Shown here: positions 10,521-19,810 of the stretch, piece by piece
How the letters are laid out: every line of letters starts with the position of its first letter
How positions within the stretch are numbered: position 1 is the first letter of the stretch
NCBI RefSeq assembly: GCF_002751875.1
Contig: NZ_NMZM01000003.1
Location: 186,001 to 250,000 of the forward strand
Length of the DNA stretch: 64,000 nt
Direction: 5' to 3'
Source of the DNA: Oceaniglobus indicus
GTDB taxonomy: Bacteria > Pseudomonadota > Alphaproteobacteria > Rhodobacterales > Rhodobacteraceae
Program-made: the position numbers and the translations under genes
The notes under the pieces: model-generated
What the model saw: only the letters and a program-made list of their open reading frames with translations
What the model was told of the DNA's origin: nothing
Databases searched by the model: none

Positions 10521-12403
10521 GCCCAGTCCCAAGGCGTCGTGAATTCCCCCAGGATGCGCTGGACAAGCTCTTCGTCGGCGCCCGTGCGGCCGGACAGCCT
10601 TGCCACGAGGCCGCGGCGCTTGTCCTCGACCACTTCGGCGACGCGCACCTTCGATCCTGCCTTGTCCAGCGCCGCATCGAACACCCGGGTGATGGCAAGG
10701 CGGCGCAGGCCGGGCTTGAACACCTTGCCCACCGCGGTCTTGGGCAGTTCGTCCAGGATTTCGATGTACTTCGGCACCGCGGCGCGTTCGTGGATATGGT
10801 CGCGCGCATGCTGCATCAGGGTTTCGACCGTGCAATCGGAACCGGCCACCAGTTCGACATAGGCACAGGGCAGTTCGCCGGAATGGGCGTCGGGCTGGCC
10901 GATGGCGCCGACCATCGCCACGGCCTCGTGGCCGGCCAAGGCCTCTTCGATCTCGGCGGGGTCGATGTTGTGGCCGCCACGGATGATCAGATCCTTGGCG
11001 CGGCCAGTGATCCAGATATAGCCGTCCTCGTCGATGCGCCCCAGATCGCCGGTGCGCAGAAACCGGTCCTGGTGGAACAGTTCGTGGTTCTTGTCGCTCT
11101 CGGTATAGGTCGATCCGACGAAGACACCGGGGTTGGCGACACAGATCTCGCCCACGCTGTCGGTCGGGCATTCGACCACGCCATCGGGCGTGTGGCGCAG
11201 GATCTTGACCTCGGTATAAGGAAACGGGATGCCGACCGAGCCGACCTTCTTGACGCCGTGCACCGGGTTGATCGACACGAGACAGGTCGCCTCGGTCAGG
11301 CCATACCCCTCGCAGATCGCCACGCCTGTCGCCTTTTCGAACCGCTTGTAAAGTTCGACCGGCAACGGCGCAGAACCGGAAAACGCCTGCTGGATGGTCG
11401 AGACATCGGCATCCACCGGACGTTGCATCAGCGCCGAAATCGCGGTCGGAACCGCAATGACAAAGGTGATCTTCCAGCGTTCGATCAGCTTCCAGAAGTT
11501 GTCGAACACGCCCTCGCCGCGATAGCCCTGCGGCGTCGGGAACACCACGTGCCCGCCCGACCGGATCATCGCCATCAGGATCACATGGCAGGCAAAGACA
11601 TGGAACAGCGGCAGCGGGCAGATCACGTTGTCGGTTTCGGAGAACAGCAACCGTTCGCCCAGCCAGCCATTATAGACCATGCCCGAAATCGTGTGCTGCG
11701 CCACTTTCGGCATCCCGGTGGTGCCGCCGGTGTGGAAATAGGCGGCGACGCGATCCTCCTTGGGGTCCTCGAAGGTCAGCGCGTCGGCGCGACGTTTCGC
11801 GACTTCGGCCGCGAAATCCATCACGCGGGCCTTGTGGGCAACCGGGTTCTTCGGCCGGATCAGCGGCACGATCCAGCGTTTGGGCGGGGTCAGATAGCGG
11901 TTCAGATCGACCTCGAGGATGGTCTGCACGTTCGGCGCCAGCCGCGCCGCCTCGGCCACCTTCTGCGCCACGTCGGTCTTTGGGAACGCCTTCAGCGTCA
12001 CCAAGACCTTGGCTTTCGTCTCGCGCAGGATGGCGGCAATCTGTTCGGCGTCCAACAGCGGGTTGATCGGGTTGGCGATGCCCGCGATGGCACCGCCGAT
12101 CAGGCACGTCGCGATCTCGAGGCAGTTCGGCAGAACGAAGGCCACGACATCGCCCTGCCCCACGCCGAGTTCCCGAAACAGGTTCGCCGCCTGCGTGGTC
12201 TGCCCGTGCAGATCGGACCACGTCAGGGTCTTTGCCGGATCCTTGAACCCCGACTGCAACTGAAAGGTGATCGCCGGACGCGCCCCGTGCCGGCCCGCGA
12301 CATCGGCCATGAAGTCGTGCATGGTGGTGGGCAGGTCGCGCGCGCTCCACGGCATCTCGTCTTCGATGGCTTTGCGGTCCTCGAATCCGGCAAACTGGCG
12401 CAT
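10517..12403 (-). CDS. Acyl-CoA synthetase (AMP-forming)
   Basis: Adenylates a carboxylic acid and transfers it to CoA (ANL superfamily). 628 residues. The P-loop-like YFHTGGTTGMPKVAQH, the adenine motif CEGYGLTEATC, the hinge region RTGDLGRIDEDGYIWITGRAK followed by LIIRGGHNIDP, and the C-terminal catalytic lysine in PKTAVGKVFKP are intact. Length and N-terminus (MRQFAGFEDRKAIEDEMPW) fit medium/long-chain fatty-acyl-CoA ligases used in lipid degradation. The start at 12403 has AAGGAG upstream; an in-frame extension to 12445 lacks support. It is convergent with ptsP, and the two stops share one CTAG. Exact chain-length preference is unknown. Confidence 0.9.
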   Translation of the reverse strand: MRQFAGFEDRKAIEDEMPWSARDLPTTMHDFMADVAGRHGARPAITFQLQSGFKDPAKTLTWSDLHGQTTQAANLFRELGVGQGDVVAFVLPNCLEIATCLIGGAIAGIANPINPLLDAEQIAAILRETKAKVLVTLKAFPKTDVAQKVAEAARLAPNVQTILEVDLNRYLTPPKRWIVPLIRPKNPVAHKARVMDFAAEVAKRRADALTFEDPKEDRVAAYFHTGGTTGMPKVAQHTISGMVYNGWLGERLLFSETDNVICPLPLFHVFACHVILMAMIRSGGHVVFPTPQGYRGEGVFDNFWKLIERWKITFVIAVPTAISALMQRPVDADVSTIQQAFSGSAPLPVELYKRFEKATGVAICEGYGLTEATCLVSINPVHGVKKVGSVGIPFPYTEVKILRHTPDGVVECPTDSVGEICVANPGVFVGSTYTESDKNHELFHQDRFLRTGDLGRIDEDGYIWITGRAKDLIIRGGHNIDPAEIEEALAGHEAVAMVGAIGQPDAHSGELPCAYVELVAGSDCTVETLMQHARDHIHERAAVPKYIEILDELPKTAVGKVFKPGLRRLAITRVFDAALDKAGSKVRVAEVVEDKRRGLVARLSGRTGADEELVQRILGEFTTPWDWA

Positions 12404-12533
12404 GGCGCGGTCTCCTTCCCTTGACCGGCGTTCGCGCCGGCGCATCGTTATCCGGGCAGGATGCTCACAAATCGCACGTATCGCAAGGCGCGCGATGTGA
12501 CAGACGCGACGTCACGCCGCGCCTGCCGTCCGG

Positions 12534-14321
12534 TCATTCGGCCGCCAGACCGTCGGTGAACTGCAACCGGGCCAGCCGCGCATAAAGTCCACCCTCGGCC
12601 ACCAGGGCGTCATGGGTGCCGCTTGCGACGATGGCGCCGTCTTCCAGCACCACGATGCGGTCGGCCTTTTTCACGGTCGACAGACGGTGTGCCACGACCA
12701 GCGTCGTGCGACCTTCGCTCAGCTTGTCGACGGCGGCCTGCACCGCGCGTTCGGATTCGGCATCCAGCGCGCTGGTCGCCTCGTCCAGCAACAGCACGGG
12801 CGCGTCGCGCAGGATGGCGCGGGCGATGGCGATCCTTTGCTTCTGGCCGCCCGACAGCATCACGCCGCGTTCGCCGACATAGGTGTCATAACCTTCGGGC
12901 AACAGCGTCAGGAAGTCATGCGCCGCGGCGGTGCGCGCGGCTTCCTCGACCTCGTCGTCGGTGGCATCGGGACGGCCGAACCGGATGTTCTCGCGCGCCG
13001 AGGCGGCAAAGATCACCGGATCCTGGGGCACCAGCGCCATGTGCGCGCGGAACGTCGCGCGCTCCATGTCGCGCAGGTCGATGCCGTCCAGCCGGATCGC
13101 GCCGCCATCCGGGTCATAGAACCGCAGCAGCAACTGGATGATCGTCGTCTTGCCGGCGCCGGACGGGCCGACCAGCGCGACGGTTTCGCCCGGTGTCACC
13201 TCGAGCGACACACCGTTCAGCGCAGGCGCGTCGGGACGCGCCGGGTAATGGAACACGATGTCATCGAAGCTGATCGCGCCCTTCACCGGCACCGGCAGCG
13301 CCTTTGGCGTTTCGGGGTCGCTGACGCTGTCCAGCGTATCCAGCAGTTCGACCAGCCGTTCGGTGGCGCCCGCCGCGCGCTGCAATTCGCCCCAGATTTC
13401 CGACAGTGCCGCGACACCGCCCGCAACCATCACCGCGTAGATGACGAATTGAACCAGCTCGCCCACCGTCATCAAGTCGGCCCGCACATCGCGCGCACCC
13501 ATCCACAGGACGCCGACGATCCCCGAAAAGATCAGCGCGATCACGATCACCGTCATGATGGCGCGCGTGCCGATCCGGCGGCGCGCGGCGTCAAAGCTTT
13601 TCTCGGTCACGTCCGAAAACGCCCGGCTGCTCATGCGTTCATGGGTAAACGCCTGGACGGTCTGCACCGACAGCAGGATCTCGGACGCCGATCCCGACGA
13701 TGCCGCGATCCAGTCCTGGTTTTCCCGGCTCAGCACACGCAGCCGCCGGCCCAGCACGATGATCGGGATGATGACCGCCGGAACGATCAGCATGACCATC
13801 AACGTCAGCTTCAGCGACGTGATGAACAGCATTACCAGACCACCGATCAGGATCAGCAGGTTGCGCAACGCGATCGACACGGACGAGCCGATGACCGACA
13901 GGATCAGCGTGGTGTCGGTGGTGATCCGGCTCAGCACCTCGCCGGTCATGATCCGTTCATAGAACGCGGGACTCATCGAGATGACGCGGTCGAACACCGC
14001 CTTGCGGATATCGGCAACCACCCGTTCCCCCAGCCGCGTGACGAAGTAATACCGCATCCCCGTGCCGACGGCCAAAAGCCCGGCAATCGCCAGCGCCGCG
14101 AAGAAATACTGATCCAGCAGGCGAACAGCCGAGGTGTCGAACCCGTCCACCACCCGGCGCACGGCCAGCGGCAGGATCAGCGACACACAGGCGGTCAGGA
14201 TCAGCGATCCCAGCGCCAGCAGCAAAAGCAGGCGATAGGGGTGCAGGAACGGCCAAAGCTGACCCAAAGCACCCACCCGGCGCGATTTCTCGCGCTCCTG
14301 TTCTGCGTATTTGTCCGCCAT
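12534..14321 (-). CDS. ABC transporter, fused permease/ATPase (MsbA/ABCB type)
   Basis: Half-transporter that works as a homodimer in the inner membrane, exporting lipids, drugs or other hydrophobic compounds. 595 residues. A six-helix permease (about 30-315) includes LLLALGSLILTACVSLILPL and an FITSLKLTLMVMLIVPAVII-like pair. The ATPase (about 345-595) has Walker A GPSGAGKTT, Q-loop VPQDPVIF, signature MLSGGQKQRIAIARA, Walker B VLLLDEATSALD and the switch VAHRLST. The start MADKYAEQEREK at 14321 follows a GAGG. The gene lies upstream of the acyl-CoA synthetase on the same strand with 130 bp between, so co-transcription is possible. Cargo is unknown. Confidence 0.92.
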   Translation of the reverse strand: MADKYAEQEREKSRRVGALGQLWPFLHPYRLLLLLALGSLILTACVSLILPLAVRRVVDGFDTSAVRLLDQYFFAALAIAGLLAVGTGMRYYFVTRLGERVVADIRKAVFDRVISMSPAFYERIMTGEVLSRITTDTTLILSVIGSSVSIALRNLLILIGGLVMLFITSLKLTLMVMLIVPAVIIPIIVLGRRLRVLSRENQDWIAASSGSASEILLSVQTVQAFTHERMSSRAFSDVTEKSFDAARRRIGTRAIMTVIVIALIFSGIVGVLWMGARDVRADLMTVGELVQFVIYAVMVAGGVAALSEIWGELQRAAGATERLVELLDTLDSVSDPETPKALPVPVKGAISFDDIVFHYPARPDAPALNGVSLEVTPGETVALVGPSGAGKTTIIQLLLRFYDPDGGAIRLDGIDLRDMERATFRAHMALVPQDPVIFAASARENIRFGRPDATDDEVEEAARTAAAHDFLTLLPEGYDTYVGERGVMLSGGQKQRIAIARAILRDAPVLLLDEATSALDAESERAVQAAVDKLSEGRTTLVVAHRLSTVKKADRIVVLEDGAIVASGTHDALVAEGGLYARLARLQFTDGLAAE

Positions 14322-14574
14322 GGCACCCTCGTTCCTGTGTTCCGCGGGCTTAGCGCGCCGGGCCGAAGGGAACAAGTGCGGCACGTTTGACCGGGATCGC
14401 AACTCGCGCGAACGGATCTGCGGTGAATCGGCGCAGATGCCGGCCTTTGCAGCGCGTCACCGGCTGGACGAATCGTTCACGGCCGCGCACAGCCGGGATG
14501 CCGTGCGCCGCGCACTGGCCCACGGCCCTGAGATGTGGTAGCGAAACGCCACCCCGACCCAACATGTGGATAAC

Positions 14575-16335
14575 ATGCCCCGCGACCATTCCAGTCCCGC
14601 ATTTCTTGGCGTTTCCGGCTCGATCTCCGGACGCATCTGGCAGGGTCCGACGGTCGATGAAGACCGTCACGCCCAGGCCCTTGTGCAGGAGGCCGGCGTG
14701 CCGCCCGCGCTGGCGGCGGTTCTGGCCCGGCGTGCGGTGACGACCCCCGAGGTGCCCGGCTTTCTGGCCCCCGCGTTGCGCGACCTGCTGCCCGATCCGC
14801 TGACGCTGCGCGACATGGCATCGGCGGCGACGCGGTTCCTGGCCGCCGTCAAGGACCGTGAGAAGATCGCGATCTTCGCGGATTACGACGTCGACGGAGG
14901 CGCCTCGGCCGCCCTGTTGATCTGTTGGCTGCGCGATATGGGGCGGCAGGCGACCCTGTATATCCCCGACCGGATCGACGAAGGATACGGCCCGAACGAT
15001 GCCGCCATGGCCGACCTTGCGGCACATCACGACCTGATCGTCTGCGTCGACTGCGGCACCCTGTCCCACGGCCCCGTCGCCGCCGCCAAGGGGGCGGACG
15101 TGATCATTCTGGATCACCACCTTGGCGGTGAAACCCTGCCCGCCTGCGCCGCGGTGGTCAATCCGAACCGGCAGGATGAATCCGGCGATCTGGGCCATCT
15201 CTGTGCGGCGGGCGTCGTTTTCCTGATGCTGGTCGAGGCCAACCGCCGCCTGCGCGCGGACGGCATCACGGGGCCCGACCTGATGGCGATGCTGGACCTC
15301 GTGGCACTGGCCACGGTGGCCGACGTGGCGCCGCTGATCGGCGTCAACCGCGCGCTGGTGCGTCAGGGGCTGACCATCATGGCACGGCGGGCGCGCCCCG
15401 GCCTGGCCGCCCTGGCCGATGTGGCGCGCATGGACACGGCGCCGACATCCTATCACCTGGGGTTCCTGCTGGGGCCACGGGTGAATGCCGGCGGGCGAAT
15501 CGGTGCCGCCGACCTTGGCGCGCGGCTGCTGTCGTGCGACGATCCGCACGAGGCCCGCGCCATGGCCGAACGGCTGGACCAGCTGAACACCGAACGCCGC
15601 GATATCGAATCCGCGGTGCGCGCCGCCGCCATGGCTCAGGCCGAAACGCGCGGCGTTGACGGCCCGCTGGTCTGGGCCGCCGGCGAAGGCTGGCATCCCG
15701 GGGTCGTCGGAATCGTCGCCGCCCGCCTGAAAGAGGCGACGAACCGTCCTGCGGTCGTGATCGGCCTGGAAAACGGCATTGGCAAGGGCTCGGCCCGGTC
15801 GGTGTCGGGCATCGACCTTGGCGCGGCCATTCACAAGGTGGCGGCGGAAGGGCTGTTGTTGAAGGGCGGCGGTCACCGCATGGCCGCTGGTCTGACGGTG
15901 GATCAGTCACGGCTTGATGCCGCCATGGCAAGGCTGTCCGAACTGCTGGAGCGCCAGGGGGCCGGGGCGGGCGGCGTGCGCAGCCTGCACCTTGACGGGG
16001 TGCTGATGCCCGGCGCCGCCACGCCCGAGCTGGTCGCCCTGATCGAACAGGCCGGCCCCTTCGGCATGGGTGCGCCCGCCCCCCGCTTTGCCTTTCCCGA
16101 TTGCGCGATTCACTCGGCCCGCCGCGTCGGCGAGAGCCACCTCAAGCTGAGCTTTTCCGACGGCATGGGACCGCGCCTGGACGCCATCGCCTTCAGCGCC
16201 TACGACGGCCCCCTCGGCCCGGCAATCGAAGCCGGACGCGGCGGGCGGTTCCACCTTGCCGGCCGGCTGGAACTGAACCAATGGAACGGCCGCACCCGCG
16301 TCCAGCTCCGCCTCGATGACGCCGCCCTGACGTGA
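14575..16335 (+). CDS. recJ: Single-stranded-DNA-specific exonuclease RecJ
   Basis: 5'-3' ssDNA exonuclease used in recombination and mismatch/base-excision repair. 586 residues. DHH motifs are visible in order: IAIFADYDVDGGASAALL (motif I), VDCGTL, IILDHHLGG (the DHH itself) and VNPNRQDE. Next come the GPRVNAGGRIG loop and, in the DHHA1 half, GWHPGVVGIVAARL and KGGGHRMAAGLTV, followed by a C-terminal OB fold with LKLSFSDGMGPRLDAIAFS. An in-frame GTG at 14566 could add three residues; the ATG at 14575 was preferred, though neither has a clear Shine-Dalgarno. tRNA-Glu follows downstream. Confidence 0.95.
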   Translation: MPRDHSSPAFLGVSGSISGRIWQGPTVDEDRHAQALVQEAGVPPALAAVLARRAVTTPEVPGFLAPALRDLLPDPLTLRDMASAATRFLAAVKDREKIAIFADYDVDGGASAALLICWLRDMGRQATLYIPDRIDEGYGPNDAAMADLAAHHDLIVCVDCGTLSHGPVAAAKGADVIILDHHLGGETLPACAAVVNPNRQDESGDLGHLCAAGVVFLMLVEANRRLRADGITGPDLMAMLDLVALATVADVAPLIGVNRALVRQGLTIMARRARPGLAALADVARMDTAPTSYHLGFLLGPRVNAGGRIGAADLGARLLSCDDPHEARAMAERLDQLNTERRDIESAVRAAAMAQAETRGVDGPLVWAAGEGWHPGVVGIVAARLKEATNRPAVVIGLENGIGKGSARSVSGIDLGAAIHKVAAEGLLLKGGGHRMAAGLTVDQSRLDAAMARLSELLERQGAGAGGVRSLHLDGVLMPGAATPELVALIEQAGPFGMGAPAPRFAFPDCAIHSARRVGESHLKLSFSDGMGPRLDAIAFSAYDGPLGPAIEAGRGGRFHLAGRLELNQWNGRTRVQLRLDDAALT

Positions 16336-16420
16336 GGGCCGACGAAAAAAACGTCCCGAAAAGACAAGAATTGCTCTTGCCACGCCCAGCCACTTTGCCT
16401 AGACACCGGCCACAGAGAGT

Positions 16421-16495
16421 GGCCCGTTCGTCTATCGGTTAGGACGCCAGGTTTTCAACCTGGAAAGAGGGGTTCGATTCCCCTACGGGCTGCCA
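16421..16495 (+). tRNA. tRNA-Glu (anticodon TTC)
   Basis: 75-nt cloverleaf with CCA encoded. The acceptor stem pairs GGCCCGT with ACGGGCT (first pair G-U). The D-loop holds TCGGTTAGGA, the anticodon stem-loop is CCAGG-TTTTCAA-CCTGG with anticodon TTC, and the T-arm is GGGG-TTCGATT-CCCC. Confidence 0.97.
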
Positions 16496-16837
16496 CTTAT
16501 CCGCTCGAGATGGTATCGTACCGGATAAACTCTTACCCTCCACATACAAGCATGCGCCCTTGAATTGACGCGTGTAACATGGCCATCCGGACGACGCAGA
16601 CACCCGGGTTGGTGGGAACGCGTGGCGTATCAGCTTGATGGCTTGTGCGGTGGCAACAATCTGGCACGGGTGTCGGATCTTGAACTGCGGACCAGTGCAC
16701 CCAGCGTAGTGTTTCACGGCGCTGCGCGCTCGGCATCGTCGCACGGCGCGCGACCCTATGGCGTGATTGCGTCTTGATTTCCTGATCCGCGAGCGGCTAG
16801 GACGGGGGCCAAACCGTTCGCAGGAGCGGTCTTGAAC
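16496..16837 (+). other. Inter-tRNA spacer without a recognisable gene
   Basis: 342 bp between the two tRNA genes. A 7-bp inverted repeat (TTATCCG at 16497-16503, CGGATAA at 16522-16528) starts two bases after the tRNA-Glu CCA and could be a transcript-end hairpin, but it lacks a T-run. No protein-like frame or integrase remnant was recognised; frames here carry translated tRNA sequence or low-complexity Arg/Ala residues. Confidence 0.5.
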
Positions 16838-16914
16838 GGCCCCGTAGCTCAGCTGGATAGAGCAACGGTTTCCTAAACCGTAGGCCGCGTGTTCGAATCA
16901 CGCCGGGGTCACCA
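16838..16914 (+). tRNA. tRNA-Arg (anticodon CCT)
   Basis: 77-nt cloverleaf with CCA encoded. The acceptor stem pairs GGCCCCG with CGGGGTC, the D-arm contains AGCTCAGCTGGATAGAGC, the anticodon loop is TTCCTAA (anticodon CCT, reading AGG), and the T-arm is GCGTG-TTCGAAT-CACGC. It lies about 50 bp before the end of the leftward aspartate dehydrogenase gene. Confidence 0.97.
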
Positions 16915-16966
16915 AGATACCGTCATCCGGCCAAGCGGAACCGGACGCGCCGCGACCGCCGGCGGG

Positions 16967-17740
16967 TCATCCCGACGGCATCCGGCCGCGGACTTCGGCA
17001 ATCAGGCTCATCGCGGTCAATGCCGATGATTTGGGCGCGCCCGGGATCGCGTTTCCCTGGATTTCGAACGTCGCCGACCCAAAGGCACCGCGAAAGGAAA
17101 TCTCGTGCACATTGCGGGTCAGGGACGGGTCCGCAACCAGTTCGACACGCGTGCGGTCCAACCCGATGCCGGCCAGTGCGATGCCGGCGGCGACATTGGC
17201 GTTCTGCGGATACAGGCGGGCCGCCATCCGCGCCGATCCGCTGAAATGCACCGTCGGCATGCGCAACGCATCAAGGTTCAGCTCGCTTTCCGCCGGCGAT
17301 CCCTTCCAGCCTGCCGGTGGCTTGCGCCCGCGATACAGGACGTCGTCCAGGCCGCCCTCGCGGGCCGCGCGCAGGGCATCGAACGCACCGGCCGCTCCGC
17401 TGGCCAGGTGCAAGCGGCCGCCGCCCTGCCGCGCGGCCTCGCGCAGGGCGGCCTCGGCGGATGGATCGGCCAGCGCACCGGCCGACACCGCGATCAGATC
17501 GATCCCCGCCGCCAGGATGGGCGGACCATGCTGCAGCAACGCTCCATGGCCGGCGCATTCGATCGCAAGGTCGATCGTCCCCGATTGGGGATCAAACGTC
17601 GACATCGCCTGCGGCGCACCGACATCGGCACGCGCCGCCGCCTCGCGCCCCGGTCGGCACAGCACCTGGGCGACATGTCCCTTCAGGGCGGCCCCGACAT
17701 GGCGCCCGATCGCACCGTGCCCGATCATCAGGATCTTCAT
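16967..17740 (-). CDS. nadX: L-aspartate dehydrogenase
   Basis: NAD(P)-dependent enzyme that oxidises L-aspartate to iminoaspartate, feeding quinolinate and NAD synthesis, or runs in reverse in aspartate metabolism. 257 residues, family-typical. The Rossmann start MKILMIGHGAIGRHVG is followed by DLAIECAGHGALLQHG, a VSAGALADP loop, LHLASGAAGAFDAL (substrate region), and the C-terminal NANVAAGIALAGIG with the conserved NAN. GGAGG lies upstream of the start at 17740. It is divergent from a LacI-type regulator gene 70 bp away, with an AAGCGCTT palindrome between. No nadA/nadC neighbours are visible, so NAD synthesis versus catabolic use is open. Confidence 0.9.
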   Translation of the reverse strand: MKILMIGHGAIGRHVGAALKGHVAQVLCRPGREAAARADVGAPQAMSTFDPQSGTIDLAIECAGHGALLQHGPPILAAGIDLIAVSAGALADPSAEAALREAARQGGGRLHLASGAAGAFDALRAAREGGLDDVLYRGRKPPAGWKGSPAESELNLDALRMPTVHFSGSARMAARLYPQNANVAAGIALAGIGLDRTRVELVADPSLTRNVHEISFRGAFGSATFEIQGNAIPGAPKSSALTAMSLIAEVRGRMPSG

Positions 17741-17771
17741 CGCGTCCTCCATCGACATTCCATGGCACCGC

Positions 17772-17782
17772 AAAGCGCTTGG
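17772..17782. promoter_or_regulatory. Candidate LacI-family operator between nadX and its divergent regulator
   Basis: AAGCGCTT (17773-17780) is a perfect 8-bp palindrome with the central CG typical of LacI/GalR/PurR-type operators. The extended sequence CAAAGCGCTTGG keeps partial symmetry. It lies between the two divergent start codons, where the LacI-type protein could control itself and nadX. Confidence 0.5.
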
Positions 17783-17810
17783 CCCCGCCCGCCATTTCGG
17801 TTTTAGTCCC

Positions 17811-18869
17811 ATGGACAGCAAAGGACACCCCGTGCGTGAAACGCCCCCTGCCCCGCCACGACGCCACCTGACCCTGCGCGATGTGTCGGAGGTGTCGGGC
17901 GTCAGCGAAATGACCGTCAGCCGCGTGTTGCGCAACCGCGGCGACGTCAGCAAGAAGACTCGCGACAAGGTGCTTCTGGCCGCCAAACAATTGGGATACG
18001 TGCCCAACAAGATCGCCGGCGCGCTGGCCTCGTCACGCGTGAACCTTGTTGCGGTCATCATTCCGTCGATGTCGAACATGGTGTTCCCCGAGGTGATGAC
18101 CGGCATCAGCGAGGTGTTGGAGAAGACCTCGCTGCAACCGGTGGTCGGCATCACCAACTATCGCCCGGAACGCGAAGAGGCCGTTCTGTACGAGATGCTC
18201 TCGTGGCGGCCGTCGGGCGTGATCATCGCCGGCCTCGAACATTCCGACGCGGCGCGCGCCATGCTGCGCGCCAGTGCCATTCCCGTGGTCGAGATCATGG
18301 ATGTCGACGGCGAGGCCGTGGATGCCGTCGTCGGCATCTCGCATCGTCGGGCTGGACGCGAAATGGCGCGTGCCATCGTCAAGCAGGGGTATGAGAGGAT
18401 CGGCTTTCTCGGCACCAAGATGCCGCTGGATCACCGGGCGCGCAAACGCTTTGAAGGCTTCACCGAAGCCTTGGCCAAGACCGGCCTCGAGGTTGTCGAA
18501 CAGGAGTTCTATTCCGGCGGCTCGGCGCTTCTAAAGGGGCGCGAGATGACGCAGGCGATCCTGGAACGCGATCCGAACCTCGATTTCCTCTATTATTCCA
18601 ACGATATGATCGGCGCCGGAGGATTGCTGTGGTGCCTTGAGAAAGGCATCGACGTGCCGGGACAACTGGGCATGGCCGCCTTCAACGGGGTCGAGTTTCT
18701 GGACGGCCTGCCGATCAAGCTGGCAACGATGGACGCCGAGCGTCGCGAAATCGGACGCGCCGCCGCCCGCATCGTCGCCGAGCGCACGTCGGGCGAATTG
18801 ACCGAAACCGGTCAACGGATCGAACTCGAACCCAAGTTGCAGATCGGTCAGACCCTGCGCCGATACTAG
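17811..18869 (+). CDS. LacI/GntR-type transcriptional regulator
   Basis: Sugar- or metabolite-responsive repressor. 352 residues from 17811. The N-terminal helix-turn-helix reads LTLRDVSEVSGVSEMTVSRV followed by LRNRGDVSKKTRDKV, then the hinge helix GYVPNKIAGALAS. A periplasmic-binding-protein-like effector domain runs from about residue 75 (VNLVAVIIPSMSN) to the end, with FLYYSNDMIGAGGL and PGQLGMAAFNGVEF. It resembles GntR of gluconate regulation, but no gluconate genes are near. Start is uncertain: the ATG at 17811 lacks a ribosome-binding site, while a GTG at 17832 has AAAGGAC five bases upstream. Divergent from nadX, so nadX is the likely target. Confidence 0.9.
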   Translation: MDSKGHPVRETPPAPPRRHLTLRDVSEVSGVSEMTVSRVLRNRGDVSKKTRDKVLLAAKQLGYVPNKIAGALASSRVNLVAVIIPSMSNMVFPEVMTGISEVLEKTSLQPVVGITNYRPEREEAVLYEMLSWRPSGVIIAGLEHSDAARAMLRASAIPVVEIMDVDGEAVDAVVGISHRRAGREMARAIVKQGYERIGFLGTKMPLDHRARKRFEGFTEALAKTGLEVVEQEFYSGGSALLKGREMTQAILERDPNLDFLYYSNDMIGAGGLLWCLEKGIDVPGQLGMAAFNGVEFLDGLPIKLATMDAERREIGRAAARIVAERTSGELTETGQRIELEPKLQIGQTLRRY

Positions 18870-19079
18870 ACTTTAGCGCACACGCGCCGGGTCTGTCACC
18901 GGGCAACCAATCCGCCACCGGCGACGGCAAGCCAGAGCGCCCGTCTGAGCGAACCGGCGCTGACGTCTCGGAAAGCCCGGCACCACTGGTGATCACAAGC
19001 GCCAAGCCCTGCGGCGGGCGAGTCCGGGGGCGGGCGGGTGGGCGTCGCGGAACGCGCGGTCACCCCGCCCGACAGTGCC

Positions 19080-19736
19080 TTATCCCGGCTGCCTGGTCGT
19101 CCGCAGGTACGGCAGCTTCTTTTCAAATCCGCCGAACTTCTCGTTCGCCTCTTCATCCGACACCCCGGCCGTGAGGATCACGTCGTCGCCCTGGTTCCAG
19201 CCTGCGGGTGTCGCCACCTTGTGCTCGGCCGTCAGCCGGATCGAATCCAACGCGCGCAGGATCTCGTCGAAATTGCGCCCGGTCGTCATGGGATAGGTCA
19301 GCGACAGCTTCACCTTCTTGTCGGGGCCGATCACGAAGACCGTGCGCACCGTCTGGTTGTCCGCCGGGGTCCGCTCTCCGGGCACGCCCGAGCTTTCGGC
19401 CGGCAGCATGTCATACAACTTGGCCACCTTCATCTCGGGATCGCCGATCATCGGATAGGACACCTCGTTGCCGGTATAGGCGGTGATGTCGGCCTTCCAC
19501 TTGTGATGATCCTCGATCGAATCGACCGAAATGCCAATGATCTTGGCGTTCCGCTTGGCGAACTCGTCCGCCATGCCCGCCATCATGCCCAATTCCGTGG
19601 TGCAGACCGGCGTGAAATCCTTGGGATGGCTGAACAGGATCGCATAGCCGTCACCGATCCAGTCGTGAAAGCGGATCTCGCCTTCGGTGGTGTCGGCGGT
19701 GAAGTCGGGGGCGGTGTCATTGATGCGAAGGGCCAT
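19080..19736 (-). CDS. 1-Cys peroxiredoxin (Prx6 subfamily)
   Basis: Thiol peroxidase that reduces peroxides. 218 residues, the Prx6 size. The peroxidatic cysteine is Cys45 in FTPVCTTEL, and it is the only cysteine, so no resolving Cys exists and an external thiol must recycle it. Other signatures are SHPKDF before the Cys, GISVDSIEDHHKW, and the Prx6 C-terminal extension with AEHKVATPAGWNQGDDVI and LPYLRTTRQPG. AGGAG lies before the start at 19736. It is divergent from an aldehyde dehydrogenase; an 18-bp perfect palindrome lies in the shared intergenic region. Confidence 0.94.
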   Translation of the reverse strand: MALRINDTAPDFTADTTEGEIRFHDWIGDGYAILFSHPKDFTPVCTTELGMMAGMADEFAKRNAKIIGISVDSIEDHHKWKADITAYTGNEVSYPMIGDPEMKVAKLYDMLPAESSGVPGERTPADNQTVRTVFVIGPDKKVKLSLTYPMTTGRNFDEILRALDSIRLTAEHKVATPAGWNQGDDVILTAGVSDEEANEKFGGFEKKLPYLRTTRQPG

Positions 19737-19810
19737 GGATAACTCCTGTTTTCGGGTCCAAGGTGAAAGATAGGTGCGGGCCGGGCCGGGAAAAACAGCC
19801 CCCCGACAAC

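Noticed and set aside
12612-14390. 592-codon frame antisense to the ABC transporter gene
   Set aside because: Composed mainly of Arg, His, Gln and Asp, opposite complete Walker and signature motifs.
14322-14574. Possible small protein between the ABC transporter gene and recJ (frame near 14311-14541)
   Set aside because: No ribosome-binding site or recognisable pattern, and its start lies within the ABC transporter gene.
16421-16914. Integrated element between tRNA genes with attachment sites
   Set aside because: No integrase and no second copy of a tRNA 3' end could be found; kept only as a low-level observation about the spacer.
17031-17810. Long N-terminal extension of the LacI-type regulator
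   Set aside because: It is antisense to nadX and the helix-turn-helix must lie at the N-terminus, so the start is at or after 17811.
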